A DNA stretch of 64,000 nt from Pontibacillus yanchengensis Y32 (GTDB taxonomy: Bacteria; Bacillota; Bacilli; Bacillales; BH030062): positions 37,113-101,112 of the forward strand of contig NZ_AVBF01000007.1 of the NCBI RefSeq assembly GCF_000770635.1, read 5' to 3'. Below, piece after piece: positions 47,160 to 56,801 of this stretch. The notes beneath the pieces were generated by a model, which ran no database searches, had not been told where the DNA came from, and was given only the letters and a program-made list of their open reading frames with translations. The translations under genes and the position numbers were made by a program. Within the stretch, counting starts at the first letter, position 1; each line of letters begins with the position of its first letter.

Positions 47160-47204
47160 ATACATATTTAAAAGGACATATGCGTAAAGGTATCTGTGCA
47201 ATAA

Positions 47205-47550
47205 TACTTTTTTGACGGACATATAATCTCTTATTTTCAGTAAAAACCCTCTTTTGGAGAGGTTTGCGGACATATGGTATCTTATTTGTGAAAAACACAC
47301 TACATTAAGGTGATTTAGGCCAAATAGCGAACTGTATGTCCGTTCCGAATGCAAAATAGCCTTCAAATCGGGGAATAAGATACTATATGTCCACTAGCAG
47401 CATCACCTCGTGTCACAATTCATTCCTTGCTTCGTGAATACCATGATTCCGAAACAGTCCCACTCTAATCGGGCCATCTTTATTCCATTTAAAGCAACGG
47501 AAACATCTCTTTCCCCATAATATCTAGAATCCATGTCTTCAACATAATGG
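47205..47550. repeat. Degraded copy of the composite element with a four-site GGACAT array
   Basis: Positions 47205-47395 match the reverse complement of 57901-58090 closely. The region to about 47550 matches the right end of the 5515-6172 copy (GGCCATCTTTATTC, AAAGCAACGGAAACATC, then a TAGAATCCATGTCTTC box). Four 20-bp sites occur at 47217, 47268 (forward) and 47322, 47373 (inverted). No GC-rich palindromic subunit and no terminal repeats remain. The rest of the gap to 47707 shows no gene. Confidence 0.75.
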
Positions 47551-47706
47551 TGCTTATACGAAGTAAGTAAATGACTCTCTAGATAGAGAAAAGCTCACCT
47601 TCCACACTGACTGTGCTGAGTACCGTGAACCTTTTGTATTATAGGTGATTGTGTTATATTATATAAGGATTTCGAATTATGGAATTAGGAGAGAGGAGAA
47701 TGTCCC

Positions 47707-48429
47707 ATGGCAGGTCATTCGAAATGGTCCAATATTAAGCATCGGAAAGGTGCGCAAGATAAAAAACGCGGGAAAATATTTATGAAACTTGCAAAGGACC
47801 TCTATGTAGCTGCAAAAGAAGGTGGAGGGGATCCTGAAACGAACCCTGCTCTTCGTAAGGCAATAGATAAGGCAAAAGCAAATAATGTACCAAATGAAAA
47901 TATTGATCGAGCAATCAATAAAGCCACTGGAAACCTTGATGGTGCAAACTTTGAGGAAACTACTTATGAAGGGTATGGACCAGCGGGAGTTGCAGTGATG
48001 GTTGAGGTGCTTACGGATAATCGTAATCGTACAGCTTCTGAAGTTCGTCACGCCTTTAATAAACACAATGGCAACCTTGGGGAAAATGGTTGTGTATCCT
48101 TTATGTTTGATCGTAAAGGTTATATTGTGATTAGTCGAACGGAACATAATGTGGATGAAGAAGAACTTATGCTAGAGGTTATTGAAGCAGGTGCCGAGGA
48201 AATGGAAACGAATGAGGAGTCATTTGAGATTTATACTGATCCTGAGTCGTTTCAAGATGTACGCACTGCGTTAGAAGCACAAGGTTACACATTAGAAAAT
48301 GCAGAGGTTACATTCTTCCCGCAAACCTATTCACACGTTGAAGGAGAAGAAGCTGAGCAAATGGAAAAGCTGATTGATATGCTCGAAGACCTTGAAGACG
48401 TGCAAGAGATTTATCACAACCAAAAATAA
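47707..48429 (+). CDS. yebC: YebC/PmpR family protein (TACO1-type)
   Basis: A 240-residue protein of the YebC family, corresponding to B. subtilis YrbC by position. The signature [25 protein letters not shown] opens the protein, followed by [20 protein letters not shown] and [23 protein letters not shown]. Family members act as regulators or as translation factors that relieve ribosome stalling at polyproline; both roles have been proposed. GAGAGGAG precedes the ATG. A terminator follows. Confidence 0.95.
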   Translation: MAGHSKWSNIKHRKGAQDKKRGKIFMKLAKDLYVAAKEGGGDPETNPALRKAIDKAKANNVPNENIDRAINKATGNLDGANFEETTYEGYGPAGVAVMVEVLTDNRNRTASEVRHAFNKHNGNLGENGCVSFMFDRKGYIVISRTEHNVDEEELMLEVIEAGAEEMETNEESFEIYTDPESFQDVRTALEAQGYTLENAEVTFFPQTYSHVEGEEAEQMEKLIDMLEDLEDVQEIYHNQK

Positions 48430-48453
48430 TGATTCTACCTCAATGGAGGGATG

Positions 48454-48497
48454 AAACTTCTAATTTCAGGACATACTGAGATTAGAAGTTTTTTTAT
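48454..48497 (+). terminator. Terminator after yebC
   Basis: AAACTTCTAAT and ATTAGAAGTTT form an 11-bp stem over a 16-base loop, followed by a T-run. Confidence 0.85.
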
Positions 48498-48576
48498 TTG
48501 ATTAAAAGGAAGTTTAATCTGTCGAGAAACGTCTTCTCAGTTTGTGAAAAGAAATCCTTGATAGGAGGGGACATAC

Positions 48577-49128
48577 ATGAATGCGTTTCGTTTGCTAGTA
48601 CTAACCATATTTGTCGTGTTGGTAGCTGGAAGTATATCAGTATTTAATAGTGAGGCGTCTGAAGGTGACACTACCAATCAGAGCAAAAGTGATGAGAAAA
48701 AATCATGGGAGCAGGATCCCTTGGAATTGGAGATTGTACTCCGTCGATCTTATGTTGATGGTCAGGTTAGTGAGGAAACATTTACAGAAACAATATGGTC
48801 CCTGGAGGATTTCTGGTCAACGTATGAAGACTGGAATCTTGTAGAGCAAATAGAAGGAAAAGTGGTATTTCAAAAAGAAGTAGATGAACTATCTCCAGCA
48901 ATGAAGCATGATGGATACTTTGGTATTAATCAAAAAGGAGAGCTTACGATTTTTGAAGGAACGCCTAATCATCAAAAGGCCATACAATCCTTCTTCTATA
49001 TTAATACAGAGAAATTAGAGAGTCATCAAACGGAGGAATTGAAGAAGGGGATAAAGATACATTCCAAAGATCAATACTTAAGTTTGCTTAAGACATATGA
49101 GCAATATGCTACCCAACATATTAAATAG
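48577..49128 (+). CDS. bofC: Forespore intercompartmental signalling protein BofC
   Basis: BofC is secreted by the forespore and inhibits SpoIVB, delaying pro-sigma-K processing. That links it to spoIVFA-spoIVFB in this window. The 183-residue product has a signal peptide or anchor (MNAFRLLVLTIFVVLVAGSI), a first domain (LELEIVLRRSYVDGQVSEET) and a second domain with AMKHDGYFGINQKGELTIFEG, the BofC C-terminal signature. ATAGGAGGGG precedes the ATG. The csbX gene that precedes bofC in B. subtilis is missing. Confidence 0.92.
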   Translation: MNAFRLLVLTIFVVLVAGSISVFNSEASEGDTTNQSKSDEKKSWEQDPLELEIVLRRSYVDGQVSEETFTETIWSLEDFWSTYEDWNLVEQIEGKVVFQKEVDELSPAMKHDGYFGINQKGELTIFEGTPNHQKAIQSFFYINTEKLESHQTEELKKGIKIHSKDQYLSLLKTYEQYATQHIK

Positions 49129-49162
49129 CAAAAAACCTTCCTGAAATCAGGAAGGTTTTTGT
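49129..49162 (+). terminator. Terminator after bofC
   Basis: AAAAACCTTCCTGA and TCAGGAAGGTTTTT form a perfect stem with a minimal loop. Confidence 0.92.
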
Positions 49163-49223
49163 TATTTAGGCGTATATGGAAGCTCGTTTCTTTCCTATGT
49201 ATATAACCATTTCGCTTATGAGT

Positions 49224-49313
49224 TTATCTGGAACTCTTCGGTTGTTTGGTTACTTTTTCTGCGTTTACGCCCAGTGATTTTAAGTATTTGATGATGCGGT
49301 CGATGGTTTTCAT
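49224..49313 (-). CDS. 29-residue small protein with its own promoter, unknown function
   Basis: The minus strand encodes MKTIDRIIKYLKSLGVNAEK followed by VTKQPKSSR, a basic peptide with an amphipathic helix. The case for a real gene is contextual: GAGGTG lies 9 bases before the ATG, and a near-ideal sigma-A promoter lies further up at 49356-49384. It is divergent from ruvA in a gap that is otherwise empty. I do not recognise the family. Confidence 0.62.
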   Translation of the reverse strand: MKTIDRIIKYLKSLGVNAEKVTKQPKSSR

Positions 49314-49355
49314 GTACGGAGGCACCTCATTACCTTTCAGACTTATCTAACTTCT

Positions 49356-49384
49356 ATAGTAGATTTTAATGACCAGTCAGTCAA
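49356..49384 (-). promoter_or_regulatory. Predicted sigma-A promoter of the 29-residue gene
   Basis: On the minus strand TTGACT (complement of 49379-49384), a 17-base spacer and TACTAT (complement of 49356-49361) form a good promoter whose transcript would begin about 35 bases before the small ATG. Confidence 0.65.
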
Positions 49385-49428
49385 CCATTATTTTCGAAAA
49401 ATTATATGTGTTAGGAAAATAAAGCAGG

Positions 49429-49442
49429 CGAACATACGTCCG
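49429..49442. promoter_or_regulatory. LexA (DinR) box candidate upstream of ruvA
   Basis: CGAACATACGTCCG differs at one base from the Firmicute LexA operator CGAACNNNNGTTCG. It lies upstream of a TGTTAAAAT extended -10 (49473-49480 region) for ruvA. ruvAB belongs to the B. subtilis SOS regulon, so the site is plausible. Confidence 0.6.
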
Positions 49443-49516
49443 AAACAATCTTCGAGTACACAGCCATCTTGTGTTAAAATAAATAGAGGTTAAGTACGAG
49501 TAAGGGAGTTACGGAA

Positions 49517-50131
49517 ATGATTGCTTATATACAAGGTGTGTTAACATCTATTGATGCGGAAAGTGTTATTGTCGAAGCAAATGGAGTAGGATATGATATT
49601 TGTTGTGCAAATCCGTTTGCTTATCAGGCTAATAAAAATAAAGAGGTACGTATTTATACATATCACTATGTGAGAGAAGATACACAAATGCTTTACGGTT
49701 TTAAAACCCCTGAAGAAAAATCTTTATTTGCAAAGTTGTTGAATGTTTCAGGAATAGGCCCTAAAGGGGCTTTAGCTATACTTGCCTCTACATCAGTTGG
49801 CGAAGTTGTATCAGCTATTGAGCGTGAGGACGAGACGTTCCTTACGAAGTTCCCTGGTGTAGGTAAGAAAACAGCTCGCCAAATGATTCTTGACTTAAAA
49901 GGTAAATTGACAGAATGGTTACCAGTGGAGCAAGAAGAAGGTACAATTTTCTTTGAGGGTGAAACAAAAGAAGAGCAGTCCAAACAGCTCGAGGAAGCCA
50001 TCGAAGCTATGAAAGCTTTAGGATATTCTGAGAAAGAATTAAAATCCATTCGTCCACGGCTACAGGAAGAAACAACTACAAGTACTGATGACCTAGTTAG
50101 AAAAGGGTTATCTCTTATGATGCAAAAATAA
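49517..50131 (+). CDS. ruvA: Holliday junction branch migration protein RuvA
   Basis: RuvA binds Holliday junctions as a tetramer and loads RuvB. The 204-residue product has the N-terminal OB fold (MIAYIQGVLTSIDAESVIVEANGVGY), helix-hairpin-helix motifs (LLNVSGIGPKGALAIL, LTKFPGVGKKTARQMILDLKGK) and the C-terminal RuvB-binding helical domain (EEAIEAMKALGYSEKELK). The ruvB start follows after 18 bases. Confidence 0.97.
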   Translation: MIAYIQGVLTSIDAESVIVEANGVGYDICCANPFAYQANKNKEVRIYTYHYVREDTQMLYGFKTPEEKSLFAKLLNVSGIGPKGALAILASTSVGEVVSAIEREDETFLTKFPGVGKKTARQMILDLKGKLTEWLPVEQEEGTIFFEGETKEEQSKQLEEAIEAMKALGYSEKELKSIRPRLQEETTTSTDDLVRKGLSLMMQK

Positions 50132-50149
50132 TAAAGGAGGAGGTGTACA

Positions 50150-51151
50150 ATGGACGATCGCATGGTAAGTGGTGATGTTCAACCTGATGAAGAATCGGTT
50201 GAATATAGCCTTAGACCTCAAAGCCTTGCCCAATATATTGGGCAAGGAAAGACAAAAGAAAATTTAAAGATTTTTATAGAAGCAGCCAGAATGAGAAACG
50301 AACCACTTGATCACGTCCTTTTATATGGACCTCCTGGATTAGGAAAAACTACACTTGCTTCTATTATTTCCAATGAGATGGGAGGCCAATTTCGAACAAC
50401 AGCCGGTCCTGCAATCGAAAGAGCAGGGGACTTAGCTGCTATCCTTTCATCACTTGAAGCTGGTGATGTGTTATTCATTGATGAAATCCACCGACTTCCT
50501 CGTTCTGTGGAAGAGGTGCTATATCCAGCAATGGAGGACTTCTGTTTAGATATTGTGATTGGTTCAGGTTCGGAAGCGCGTTCCATTCGTTTAGATTTAC
50601 CTCCTTTCACCTTGGTTGGTGCGACTACTCGAGCAGGTCTTTTATCTGCTCCATTACGTGATCGGTTTGGCGTTTTAAGTCGCTTAGATTATTACACCAC
50701 AGAAGACTTATGTGCTATTGTGGAGCGGACTTCAGACATTTTTCATGTAGATATAAGTGAAGAAGCCGCAGTGGAAATCGCTAGGAGATCAAGAGGTACC
50801 CCTAGAATTGCTAATCGTTTATTGAAGCGTGTTCGTGATATTGCTCAAGTAAAAGGGGAAGCAGTTATTTCTAAAGATACAACTCAACATGCATTAACGA
50901 TGCTTCAGGTCGATCAGGAAGGACTTGACCACGTTGACCATAAATTACTTACAAGTATCATGGATCACTTCAAAGGTGGACCAGTAGGCTTAGATACAAT
51001 TGCAGCTACGATTGGAGAAGAATCACAAACAATTGAAGAGGTGTACGAGCCATTTCTTTTGCAGATGGGGTTTATACAACGTACCCCTAGGGGAAGACTG
51101 GTTACCAATAAAACTTACGAGCATTTTAATCGGGAGGTGCCAGGGGCTTGA
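50150..51151 (+). CDS. ruvB: Holliday junction helicase RuvB
   Basis: The AAA+ motor for branch migration, 333 residues. N-terminal [13 protein letters not shown], Walker [18 protein letters not shown], Walker [13 protein letters not shown], sensor 1 [12 protein letters not shown], arginine finger region APLRDRFG and the C-terminal winged helix ([29 protein letters not shown]) are all intact. GGAGGAGG lies before the ATG. The stop overlaps the next start by 4 bases. Confidence 0.98.
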   Translation: MDDRMVSGDVQPDEESVEYSLRPQSLAQYIGQGKTKENLKIFIEAARMRNEPLDHVLLYGPPGLGKTTLASIISNEMGGQFRTTAGPAIERAGDLAAILSSLEAGDVLFIDEIHRLPRSVEEVLYPAMEDFCLDIVIGSGSEARSIRLDLPPFTLVGATTRAGLLSAPLRDRFGVLSRLDYYTTEDLCAIVERTSDIFHVDISEEAAVEIARRSRGTPRIANRLLKRVRDIAQVKGEAVISKDTTQHALTMLQVDQEGLDHVDHKLLTSIMDHFKGGPVGLDTIAATIGEESQTIEEVYEPFLLQMGFIQRTPRGRLVTNKTYEHFNREVPGA

Positions 51152-51348
51152 CCGATTTACCTAAATTGTTCATTATTATTGGGGTCGTCTTTATTGTCAT
51201 TGGGTTAATATGGACGATGTTTGGCAAGCTACCAGGTGATATTTCTTTCAAGAAAGGGAATGTGACGTTTTATTTCCCGATTGTTACCTCCATAGTGGTC
51301 AGCATCGTTTTATCATTAATCTTTTATTTTATAGGAAAAATTCGTTGA
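51148..51348 (+). CDS. DUF2905 small membrane protein
   Basis: A 66-residue protein with two membrane helices ([19 protein letters not shown] and [17 protein letters not shown]) separated by the conserved [19 protein letters not shown] loop that defines DUF2905. The TTG start at 51148 overlaps the ruvB stop and uses GGGAGGTG. Function unknown; it commonly lies between ruvB and queA in Bacillaceae. Confidence 0.9.
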   Translation: MTDLPKLFIIIGVVFIVIGLIWTMFGKLPGDISFKKGNVTFYFPIVTSIVVSIVLSLIFYFIGKIR

Positions 51349-51368
51349 AATAGAGTAGGGAGAGCGTT

Positions 51369-52394
51369 ATGAACATTAAGGATTTTGATTTTGATTTACC
51401 AGAAGAACTTATTGCACAAACTCCTTTGCTAAATAGAACCCATTCCAAAATGCTTGTATTAGATAGAGAAAGCGAGACTATTGATCATAAACACTTTTAT
51501 GATTTACCTTCCTATCTTAATTCAGGGGATTGCCTTGTTTTGAATAATACTCGTGTACTTCCTGCACGATTATATGGTGTGAAGGAAGATACAGGTGGAA
51601 AAGTAGAAGTATTATTACTTCATCAACAAGAAGGGGACGAATGGGAAGTTCTGGTTAAGCCTGCTAAAAAAGTAAAAGAAGGTACCAGAATATCATTTGG
51701 TGACGGTAAGTTGATTGCTGAATGTACAGCATTAAAAGATCACGGTGGTCGTATTGTTAAGCTACACTATGATGGAATCTTTTTAGAAGTCCTAGAATCA
51801 CTAGGAGAGATGCCGCTACCTCCATATATTAAGGAACAACTGCCAGATCAAGAGAGATATCAAACGGTATATTCAAAGGAAGAAGGGTCTGCCGCAGCCC
51901 CAACCGCAGGTCTTCATTTTACCAATGAGCTTCTAGAAGAGATTCAAGAACAGGGTGTGGAAATTGCCTATATAACGTTACACGTTGGACTAGGAACGTT
52001 TCGCCCAGTAAGTGCAGAGACTGTGGAAGAACATGAGATGCATGCAGAATTTTATGATATGGATCAACAAACGGCTGAGCAGCTGAAACGGATAAAAGCG
52101 AATGGTGGACGTATTATTCCAGTTGGTACAACTTCAACGCGAACATTAGAAACGATTGTGCGCGATTATGGTGGCTTTACGGAGGCGCGAGGATGGACGG
52201 ATATCTTCATTTACCCTCCATATACTTTCAAGGCTGTTGATGGATTAATTACAAACTTCCACTTACCGATGTCGACGCTCATTATGATGGTGAGTGCACT
52301 GGCTGGTAAGGATGTTGTAATGAAAGCCTATCATGAAGCCATTGAGCAAAGGTATCGCTTCTTTAGTTTCGGAGATGCAATGTTTATTAAATAA
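51369..52394 (+). CDS. queA: S-adenosylmethionine:tRNA ribosyltransferase-isomerase
   Basis: QueA transfers and isomerises the ribosyl of SAM onto 7-aminomethyl-7-deazaguanine in tRNA, giving epoxyqueuosine. The 341-residue product carries [15 protein letters not shown] at the start, [38 protein letters not shown] and [20 protein letters not shown], all QueA signatures. It precedes tgt, the preceding enzyme of the pathway. Confidence 0.97.
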   Translation: MNIKDFDFDLPEELIAQTPLLNRTHSKMLVLDRESETIDHKHFYDLPSYLNSGDCLVLNNTRVLPARLYGVKEDTGGKVEVLLLHQQEGDEWEVLVKPAKKVKEGTRISFGDGKLIAECTALKDHGGRIVKLHYDGIFLEVLESLGEMPLPPYIKEQLPDQERYQTVYSKEEGSAAAPTAGLHFTNELLEEIQEQGVEIAYITLHVGLGTFRPVSAETVEEHEMHAEFYDMDQQTAEQLKRIKANGGRIIPVGTTSTRTLETIVRDYGGFTEARGWTDIFIYPPYTFKAVDGLITNFHLPMSTLIMMVSALAGKDVVMKAYHEAIEQRYRFFSFGDAMFIK

Positions 52395-53561
<1,167 letters not shown>

Positions 53562-53583
53562 ATAAAGAAAGGAGGAATTTATA

Positions 53584-53853
53584 ATGGGTGGAGGTACTTT
53601 AGCATCGATTATTCCATTAATCTTGATGTTTGTGATCTTCTATTTCCTACTTATTCGCCCTCAACAAAAGAAGCAGAAGAAAGTGCAGCAAATGCAAGCT
53701 GAGCTTCAAAAGGGTGATAAAATCATTACCATTGGCGGTTTACATGGAACCGTTCATGCATTGGATGAAGGAACTCTTGTAGTCGAAGGCCAGGATGGCA
53801 CAAAGCTTACATATGATCGTTCATCAGTAAGAGAAGTAGTGAATAAAGACTAA
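53584..53853 (+). CDS. yajC: Preprotein translocase accessory subunit YajC
   Basis: An 89-residue protein with one N-terminal membrane helix (IIPLILMFVIFYFLLIRPQQK) and the conserved LQKGDKIITIGGLHGTVHAL, the YajC signature. It associates with SecDF, which is encoded at the other end of this region. A terminator follows. Confidence 0.96.
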   Translation: MGGGTLASIIPLILMFVIFYFLLIRPQQKKQKKVQQMQAELQKGDKIITIGGLHGTVHALDEGTLVVEGQDGTKLTYDRSSVREVVNKD

Positions 53854-53861
53854 ACCATAGG

Positions 53862-53896
53862 AAAAGCGCCTATTCATAATGAATGGCGCTTTTTTA
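53862..53896 (+). terminator. Terminator after yajC
   Basis: AAAAGCGCCTATTC and GAATGGCGCTTTTTT form a 12-bp stem with a single mismatch and a T-run. Confidence 0.92.
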
Positions 53897-53908
53897 TTGT
53901 CTAGCGTA

Positions 53909-54166
53909 CTATAAAATTTAATGCTTGTGTATAACTGAAAAAGTGAAGTAGCCACGTCCAGCTCCAGCGCCCAGCGACTAACAAACTTCCTGCACCTCCT
54001 TACGATAAGTCAACATCCAATCGCTATCGCTCCTCGTGTTTCCTTTCGGCCTACACGACGTAGGTTGGTTCGATGTTGCTGCGTGATGCAGCGGTTTTAA
54101 TCGAACTTCCGCATAAACAGGACAGTTTGTACGTCGCTACCCGGGCGCTTGCGCTTTTGTTCTTGT
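53909..54166. repeat. Second intergenic repeat family, copy 2
   Basis: Collinear with 39578-39846 at both ends (CTATAAAATTTAATGCTTGT, GTCCAGCTCCAGCGCCCAGC, TACGATAAGTCAACATC at the left; CAGTTTGTACGTCGCTA and GGGCGCTTGCGCTTTTGTTC at the right). The central module at 54048-54110 runs in the opposite direction to that in copy 1 and the same direction as in copy 3. Confidence 0.88.
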
Positions 54167-54198
54167 TATAATGCTTCCTTTTGCGCTTTTGTTTCTTT

Positions 54199-54576
54199 TT
54201 ATGTTGATTTTCCACCTACGTTAACACCAATCATTCCTCCAAGTAGAGCCATGAGTATATATCCACCGTGGTAGAACAACTGTGTCATGCCCATTCCTTC
54301 TTGAAAGCCAAGGTATTGAAATAACAATACGATAAGCGAAAAGCCTAATCCTGTAAAGATACCTAGCATCCAGCCTTTTTCATTTCCTTTTGCTCCAGAA
54401 ATAAAGCCTCCTATAAATAGGATTAATAGCCCGAGTATAAGTGTTGCCCATTGAAGTGTTGTTTCTGTCATGGACGTAAACTTTAATATTAAAGCTAGAA
54501 TAAGGCTACTAAGAATCATCATAGTAAATATAGTTCCCCATCCATAGGCCAGTGCGGTCATACGGTTTTTTGTCAT
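54199..54576 (-). CDS. yrzE: TIGR04086-type four-helix membrane protein (YrzE-like)
   Basis: A 125-residue protein with four membrane helices (TIFTMMILSSLILALIL, WATLILGLLILFIGGFISG, GWMLGIFTGLGFSLIVLLF, GGYILMALLGGMIGVNVGG) and the conserved GGFISGAKGNEKGWMLG. The family function is unknown. Located between yajC and a DUF421 gene, as YrzE is in B. subtilis. The ATG at 54576 has AGGGGGAAA upstream; a longer frame to 54600 is less likely. Confidence 0.8.
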   Translation of the reverse strand: MTKNRMTALAYGWGTIFTMMILSSLILALILKFTSMTETTLQWATLILGLLILFIGGFISGAKGNEKGWMLGIFTGLGFSLIVLLFQYLGFQEGMGMTQLFYHGGYILMALLGGMIGVNVGGKST

Positions 54577-54704
54577 TGGATTTCCCCCTGTTCGTCCCAC
54601 TTTTTATTAGCTTATTCTCGAAGAAATTAAAATAGAATAAAATATTTTCCCTACCTACTTGAATACATTAGTAAAAATGGACAAGAAGAGGGGAACGTAT
54701 ATAT

Positions 54705-56009
54705 ATGGAAACCACCTTAGCGATTGCGGTATTTATCGTTAGTTACATATTCATAATGACTGAAAAAATAAATAGAGCCCTGATTGCTGTAACTGGTGGT
54801 TTCTTAATGCTTGTCACGGGTATATACAAGTGGAATGACGCCTTTACGGACTATATTGATTGGGGAACGATAACACTGTTATTTTCCATGATGGTTCTAG
54901 TATCCATTACGAAGAAGACAGGTTTCTTTGAGTATGTTGCTATTGTATTAGCTCAGAGGGTGAAAGGGGCACCAATACCATTACTTATTGTATCTGGTGT
55001 GCTAACAGCTATCGGTTCGGCTTTATTAGATAATGTGACTACAGTTTTATTATTCGTACCAATCTTGCTCACTTTAACAAAGTTATTAAGCTTACCTGTA
55101 TTCCCATATTTATTAACCGTTATCCTTTGCGCCAATATTGGTGGAACAGCTACATTGATTGGGGATCCACCAAATATAATGATTGGGCAAGCTGTAGAAC
55201 ATTTAACTTTTGTTTCTTTTATCGTGCATCTTGGGCCGGTTGTACTGTTGATTTTTGCAAGTACTTTGTTCTTTTTAGTGATACTTTTTAGAAAGAGACT
55301 GCAAACGAAACAAGGGAATCACGTGGATGAGCTAATGAATATGACAGCTAGTACCTACTTAAAGAAAACACCGATGCTATATCAATCCATTACAGTTCTG
55401 TCATTAACAATTTTAGGGTTTCTATTACATGCCTTTGTTCATGTGGAACTAACGACTGTGGCTGTATGCGGGGCCTTATTATTGCTATTATTAACAGATA
55501 AGGAAGCTAATGCTGAAAAAGTATTTGAAGAGGTAGAATGGGTTACACTGTTCTTTTTTATAGGTTTGTTTATGCTTGTGGGAGGACTTGAACAAGTAGG
55601 TGTAATTGATGAAATGGCTAGAGGGATGATGTGGTTAACTCAAGGTGATTTACCATTAACTGCTCTTCTTATCTTGTGGATGTCAGGGTTGTTCTCTGGA
55701 ATTGTCGACAATATTCCGTTTGTAGCGGCGATGATCCCAGTTATACAAGAATTCCAATCTTACGGAATGGCAAACCTCGATCCATTGTGGTGGTCGTTGG
55801 CATTAGGGGCTTGTCTAGGTGGGAATGGTACACTAATAGGAGCATCTGCTAATGTTGTAGTAGCAGGACTAGCTGCTAGTGCCAAACACCCCATAGGCTT
55901 TTTGAAATTTATGCTGTATGGTATGCCAGTGGTGCTTTTTTCACTGATAGTCTCAACTATTTATGTATATTTCCGTTACTTACTACCATTTATTCAAAGC
56001 TCACTATAG
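54705..56009 (+). CDS. ArsB/NhaD superfamily ion transporter
   Basis: A 434-residue polytopic permease with 11-12 membrane segments. Motifs of the ion-transporter superfamily are clear: LTVILCANIGGTATLIGDPPN (about 143-163) in the first half, SGIVDNIPFVAAMIP and GACLGGNGTLIGASANVVVAG in the second, plus SALLDNVTTVLLFVPI. The substrate could be sodium in exchange for protons (NhaD) or arsenite (ArsB); no ars genes are adjacent. It is inserted between the yrzE-like and DUF421 genes. AGAGGGG precedes the ATG. Confidence 0.88.
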   Translation: METTLAIAVFIVSYIFIMTEKINRALIAVTGGFLMLVTGIYKWNDAFTDYIDWGTITLLFSMMVLVSITKKTGFFEYVAIVLAQRVKGAPIPLLIVSGVLTAIGSALLDNVTTVLLFVPILLTLTKLLSLPVFPYLLTVILCANIGGTATLIGDPPNIMIGQAVEHLTFVSFIVHLGPVVLLIFASTLFFLVILFRKRLQTKQGNHVDELMNMTASTYLKKTPMLYQSITVLSLTILGFLLHAFVHVELTTVAVCGALLLLLLTDKEANAEKVFEEVEWVTLFFFIGLFMLVGGLEQVGVIDEMARGMMWLTQGDLPLTALLILWMSGLFSGIVDNIPFVAAMIPVIQEFQSYGMANLDPLWWSLALGACLGGNGTLIGASANVVVAGLAASAKHPIGFLKFMLYGMPVVLFSLIVSTIYVYFRYLLPFIQSSL

Positions 56010-56033
56010 GCATAATGAACGTAAATTGGTTCA

Positions 56034-56061
56034 TTCTATAAAATGGTGACATTTTATAGAA
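56034..56061. promoter_or_regulatory. Perfect 12-bp inverted repeat between transporter and DUF421 gene
   Basis: TTCTATAAAATG at 56034-56045, loop GTGA, and the exact complement at 56050-56061. There is no T-run after it and it ends about 14 bases before the DUF421 start, so it could be an operator or an mRNA structure close to the ribosome-binding site. Confidence 0.6.
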
Positions 56062-56075
56062 AGTAGGGAGTTCTC

Positions 56076-56750
56076 TTGCCAATTAACGAAATGATTATTG
56101 TTATTGCTCGTACATTTGCAACATACTTTGCCATATTAATTATCTTCCGTCTAATGGGAAAGCGTGAGATTGGAGAATTGAGTATTCTCGATTTGGTTGT
56201 TTTTATTATGTTAGCGGAAATTGGAGTATTCTCCATTGAGTCCCCTCAAGATGAATTTATTCACGCTATTATACCAATGATTGTCTTACTGTTTATTCAG
56301 CGCGCTACAGCTTGGCTATCATTGAAAAGCCAAATGTTTCGTGTTCTACTGGATGGAAAGCCTTCTGTTATTATACGTGAAGGGAAAATTAACGAAAATG
56401 AAATGCGAAAACAGCGATATAACTTTGATGATCTTATGCAACAATTAAGGGAAAATGGTACAAGAAGTATTGCAGATGTTGATTTTGCAGTGCTTGAGCC
56501 ATCAGGTAAGTTATCTATTTATGATAAAAGTGAAAAAGGTTCTAATGATTTCTCTGGTTTTATTATGCCATTGATTGCAGATGGTAAAATTCAATATGAA
56601 AACCTTAAACAAAATGATAAAGATGAAGAGTGGCTCAGGAAAGAAATCCGCAAAAGAGGATATGAGCACCCGGAACAAATATCATTTTTATCTGTAGATC
56701 AGAAAGACAAATGGTACATTGACACATACGAATCAGAAACGAAGGATTAA
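56076..56750 (+). CDS. yrbG: DUF421 domain membrane protein (YrbG-like)
   Basis: A 224-residue protein with three N-terminal membrane segments and RLMGKREIGELSILDLVVFI, the DUF421 signature, followed by the cytosolic domain FRVLLDGKPSVIIREGKINE and YNFDDLMQQLRENGTRSIAD. The function of the family is not established; some members affect spores. B. subtilis YrbG lies in the same neighbourhood. The start is TTG with AGGGAG upstream. Confidence 0.85.
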   Translation: MPINEMIIVIARTFATYFAILIIFRLMGKREIGELSILDLVVFIMLAEIGVFSIESPQDEFIHAIIPMIVLLFIQRATAWLSLKSQMFRVLLDGKPSVIIREGKINENEMRKQRYNFDDLMQQLRENGTRSIADVDFAVLEPSGKLSIYDKSEKGSNDFSGFIMPLIADGKIQYENLKQNDKDEEWLRKEIRKRGYEHPEQISFLSVDQKDKWYIDTYESETKD

Positions 56751-56801
56751 ATGTTGATACTATCGAATAGATAATAGATGAATAAATAGGGGATGGGAGA
56801 G

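Noticed and set aside
47217..47392. Regularly spaced 20-bp sites as a CRISPR array
   Set aside because: Only four sites, in two orientations, with intervening sequence conserved between the two loci, unlike spacers; no cas genes.
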